Assembly: GCA_034509735.1 (NCBI GenBank)
Contig: JACGWO010000001.1
Span: forward strand, 16,942,854-17,006,853
From: Sesamum alatum
Taxonomy: Eukaryota; Streptophyta; Magnoliopsida; Lamiales; Pedaliaceae
DNA length: 64,000 bases
Direction: 5' to 3'
The position numbers and the translations under genes were made by a program. How positions within the stretch are numbered: the stretch's first letter is position 1; each line of letters begins with the position of its first letter. The notes under the pieces were generated by a model. The model was not told where the DNA came from. It did not search any database and saw nothing but the letters and a program-made list of their open reading frames with translations. Positions 59,933 to 64,000 of the stretch are shown here, piece after piece.

Positions 59933-62900
59933 TCTATATATATATATATATAGCAAATCGATAGTTGACCACACATAAGTAAATTTTGACCAAATACTAA
60001 TTTCTTGCAATTTTGAATTTTTTAATTATCAAGAAAATATCTCATTGGTTAGATTCTCACATATTTTAAATTAAAAACTAAATTAGTATTTATCTAAAAA
60101 ATCCTATCTTCAAGATTAGTGCTTATCTATACTATATTGTTTTAATATTAGGATCCTAATCCAATTTGTATTTATTTTAAATAGAAATTTTAGTATTAAT
60201 TTTATATCACAAAAATATTAATTAATCTTATCGCTAATAATTTATTTTCATTTTAATCATATACTTTTCAATTACTAAACTCATATTAATCTTTAGTATA
60301 TGTCATGCAGTAAACTTTTAATTTTAATTAGGTAATATCATTATGTTTTACAATTTATATCTTCATCAACATATTTATTGATTTTTTTTGTATTCGTTCA
60401 TTAGTATTGATAAAGTAAGTTTTTATATTCAAATTAATGATTTCTTTTTCTTAGCTTTTTATGATTAGATTTGATTTTTAATCCTAATTTAATTGTTATT
60501 CAGGTTTAAAAATCATAGGTCGCTACTTTATAAAAGTATATGTTGCGAAATACATTTGACATCTTCTCCCGTATGAATTGTTTTCTTCCTTAGTAAAATA
60601 ATTTTGTAAATGTTAATACATTGTTTTATCAAAATTTTAACATTCACTATATTGTAAGCTTCAAAAGTGTGCATTTATCGCAATATAAAAGGATGATCAT
60701 ACTTGATAAATGTATGAATGTTTTAATTTCAATATTTTGTTTATTAATTGTTTTTAGAAAATAAAAAGCTTATCAATTTATAACACGATAGTATATTTTT
60801 CATTAACATAAATATCAAGCTGATAGAGGAGTGCTAGCTTCTTTCACTGATGCATTGCCAAACATTTTTTTTTATTCTTTTGCTTTTTGATGTTGAATTG
60901 CACATCGCTTATGTAATTTTCTTTTTGTATTTAAGTTAATCTTGTTTTTATCATCTTTTAAGTATTATTTTTTACTTTTTTACGATGAATCTACTATGAA
61001 GTATTCTTATATTTATTTCTTAAAATTTTGTAATTTTATAATTTATTTATTTGTTCTTATGATTAATTTTTTAGTATTTACTTCAAATTTTTTTGAATTT
61101 TTATTTTCGAATTATCTTTTATTTCCTTCATGTTTCATAGATTACTTTTGTTTGTTTCATTGATTAACAATTTTGCTATTTAAATATTTATCTTTAGCTA
61201 CAATTTGTTTATGTTATTTCTATTTAATTTTGTTATTTTATTAATAGTCATGATTTCTCTGTTTGACCACTAAATGAATATATATCTTTATCTAATAAAA
61301 GTTTATCAACATCTTTCTTTTTCAATTTCAATCAGAAAATGTTAACTAAAACATTGCATTTATTGCCCTCTTTTTCAGGTGAGGAGATATACTCGTGAAT
61401 ATTTTGCTTAAATTAGTTTTTATGTATATATTGTATAAAAGTTTTCTAATTTTTCAAGTTTGGTTCATTAAATTTGATGTTTATTTATTTAAAACTCTTA
61501 TTGAATTATTTGTATAGATTAAATTCTTTTGTGATATTTTCTCCACCAAATTTTCTTCTTCTATTTTAGTATTAGTGATGTTTACATTTAGTTTCATATT
61601 GATGTTTCTTTCGTGGTATCCATTATTTTCTCACCATCTACTTATCTTTTAATTTAGATATTCAAGGTAGAAAATTCAGCCTAATAGAAGGAATTATTCA
61701 CTATAATGTAATTCAATTATTTTATAATATCTATGATAATTAATGGACACAAACCCACCAATAGAAATTTTTTTACTATGTATATTATCGCTATTATATT
61801 TTTAAGTTTATAGCGTTCCAAATTACTTATTGTATATGTGTATTCTCAGCATATAATTTTAAAATACAAGTATCTTTACTTTTTATTAGTATCTAATCCT
61901 GTTAAGTATATTTTTTTATAGAGGAAATGAAGTTGATACTAGCATATTTTTTTTCTTTTTTTCCTTTCAGAAACATCATTAGAAAAGGAACATTTTTTTA
62001 CGGATCGTACTTTTTGTATGCGAAATCCATTTATATCATAGGAAAACATGAAAGTATACTTTACATAATGTATTTAAATATTAATATTTTTTATTTTAGT
62101 AAAATTATATTAATTAAATAAGAAAATATACATAGAACTTGAAACTTATAAAGCAAACTTTTTTCAATGTCTAACATATGATAATATGCTATGGTTATTT
62201 TCAAAATATTCTGTGAATAAACTTATTAAGAATTCAATATTAAGTTATGTATAAATAAGTTTGTGCGATTATACATAATAATTAATGGGTCATTAAAATA
62301 TGCCATACTTTTATATCTATTGTCTTTGATGGCGTGCCAAAAATCATGATTTGTGAGAGTATGTATAGAGATTAAATTTATGAGTAAATTATTTATTTTA
62401 GGATTAATTAAACTAGAACACCTCTAAAATTAATGCAAATTACACTTTTTCCCAAAAAATTTTCAAAATCACACTAACACTCCTTCCAAAAATTCTTCGT
62501 TTACACCTGACCCCCTTCCGTTAGAGTTTAGATGAAAAAATATTTATGTCAACCTTAAAAATTTCATAAATTTTTTAATTTTGCTCCTCATTTAACATTC
62601 TCATATGTATATTTATACTCAAACGGGGATAACTGTAATATATATATATATGGAATGAGGTTAAAATTATTACATCTTTTTTCTTATAAGTATAAAATTA
62701 TTACATGAGAATATTAAATGAGGAACATAGTTAAAAATTTATGTAATTGTTTTTATTTGCTAACATCAGCATTTTTCGTTCAAATCGTAATGAAAGAGGA
62801 CCAGAGGTAAATGGTGAATTTTCGGAAGGGGTGTAAGTGTAATTCTGAAATTTCTTTGAGGGAAAGTGTAATTTTACATTTTCAGAGGGGTTCTAAGTGT

Positions 62901-63655
62901 AATTAACCCTTTATTTTTTTTCTTTGGTTGTTCAAAAGCAAATGAAACTGACAAGAAAATAAAATAAAATTATAAGCAATTAATTATAAGTTCAATATCA
63001 AGTGAAAAAGAGTACTTTTTCTTGAAAAATCAACATGATAAAATGAATTATTCATTAAAAAGTAACTCGATTATCTTATAGTATCTATGATACTTAATGG
63101 GAATGAACCCAACAACTAGAAATTTTTCATTGTGTGCATATTTCTATTATATGTTATGTTCATAGCGTTTCGAATTTCTTATTGTATAATTGTATATTAG
63201 TATATAATTTACAAATATAGATATAATATCTTTAGTTTTTTTATTTATTTAAGATATTTTTATTTTTTATTAAGGAAATAAAAAGTGTTACTAAAATATG
63301 TTATTCTTACTTTTGAAAACTTTATTCAAGGATCATTTATTTTTTTATCATATTTTCCAGGAGAATTTATATCTCAGGACAATAGGATATTTTACTACTA
63401 ATATATTTATTTTACTAAAGATATATTAACTGAATAAGAAAATATATATAATATTTGAAACTTATAAAATAATTTTTCTCAATGAGTAAAAGTATGATAA
63501 TATATCATTTTTATTTTCAAAATGTTACATAGATAAACTTAGTAAAGAATTCAATATTGAGTTTTGTATAAATAAGTTTGCATTACGTAATTTAGAATTC
63601 ATAAAATACTATAGACTTTATAAAGCTTCCGTGCATAGCACGGGGTTCATGCTAG
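59933..63655 (+). mobile_element. Non-autonomous Helitron, subfamily B, long copy with both ends
   Basis: 5' end near 59933 (tctatatatatatatatata, gcaaatcgatagttgacc); 3' end ccgtgcatagcacggggttc with atgCTAG at 63652-63655, then T. Interior is collinear with 50177-52690 and contains the MITE at 62400-62910. Several short ORFs here (for example 60942-61163 and 61927-62121) are AT-rich chance frames. Confidence 0.82.
62400..62910. mobile_element. MITE with long inverted ends in the Helitron copy
   Basis: Ends aggattaattaaactagaac and agggttaattacacttagaa (from the right), pairing on through gcaaattacactttttccc and the region of ccttccgttag. Flanked by ttatttt-like sequence on both sides. The copy at 52140-52180 lacks it and runs straight through. 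Confidence 0.85.
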
Positions 63656-64000
63656 TATATATATATAGCAAAACGAAGTTTGACCGCAATTGAGCCAATT
63701 TTGACCCAATACTAATTTCTGGTGATTTTGAATTTTTTAATTACAAAGAAAAAATCTAATTGGTTAGAAATCTCATATATTTTCTATTAAATATAAATTT
63801 GTATTTATCTAAAAAATCCTATCTGCAATATTAGTGTTTATCTATAATAGATTCTATCTAAATTAGGATACTAATCCAATTTGAATTTATTTTAAACAAA
63901 TTCAAATTTCAGGATTACTTTTTTATCATAAAAAAATATATCTTATCACTAATCATTTATTTTTATTTTAATCATATATTTATTATTCACTAAACTTATC
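63656..64000 (+). mobile_element. Next subfamily B Helitron, cut by the window end
   Basis: Directly after CTAG at 63655: tatatatatatagcaaaacg, then tttgaccgcaattgagcc. The expected leading TC is not seen. Collinear with 50190-50520. Confidence 0.75.

Noticed and set aside
46511..64000. Centromeric or satellite DNA as the explanation for the AT-rich end
   Set aside because: Repeat units are 2-4 kb, differ in orientation and have Helitron ends. The 240-bp arrays are only two or three units long.
46511..64000. Autonomous Helitron with Rep/helicase
   Set aside because: No frame in the region shows Rep HUH or helicase motifs; all open frames are short and AT-rich.
1..64000. CRISPR arrays, phage or bacterial genes, viral insertions
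   Set aside because: No direct-repeat/spacer pattern, no operon structure, and no viral protein recognised in any frame.

Overview
This is plant nuclear DNA, almost certainly from a eudicot. The genes are multi-exon with GT-AG introns, their products are plant families (an AKT2-type Shaker potassium channel, an SHM6/SHM7-type serine hydroxymethyltransferase, a BPS1-like protein), and the spaces between them are AT-rich and full of plant transposons. An asterid origin is my guess only; nothing here proves it. I see no tRNA, rRNA, CRISPR or bacterial operon signal.

Layout. 64-4889 (+) is the 3' part of a UDP-glucose:glycoprotein glucosyltransferase (UGGT) gene whose 5' part lies outside the window. 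5235-16090 is a degenerate two-ORF Mutator-like element (MULE): a PB1-like/DDE/SWIM transposase on the minus strand and a converging GRF zinc-finger plus membrane-segment ORF on the plus strand. The transposase 3' region is split by a nearly full-length L1 LINE (about 7067-12602, +) with a poly(A) tail and a target-site duplication. 16091-20171 is non-coding and leads into the AKT2-like gene (20172-27122, +, 11 exons, 828 codons). Then follow a two-exon BPS1-like gene (29381-30426, +), a four-exon SHM6/SHM7-type gene (36541-32833, -) and a small RING gene of RNF170 type (43991-39140, -). MITEs and one long foldback element lie between and inside these genes.

The last 17.5 kb (46511-64000) holds no gene that I can support. 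It is a dense array of non-autonomous Helitrons in two subfamilies that share their ends: a TC-TATATA 5' end with a TTGACC motif, and a hairpin plus CTAG 3' end. Members stand head-to-tail, tail-to-tail and nested, have internal tandem repeats of about 240 bp, and carry three younger MITE insertions, one with a clean 9-bp target-site duplication and an empty site in a paralogous copy. This array is the most unusual structure in the window.

The genes do not form a pathway: ER glycoprotein quality control, phloem-type potassium transport, one-carbon metabolism, ubiquitin ligation and a BPS1-like protein are simply neighbours. Exon boundaries were placed by hand from splice signals, reading-frame continuity and family knowledge. 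Phases close for all five gene models, except that the central part of the RNF170-like model is tentative.
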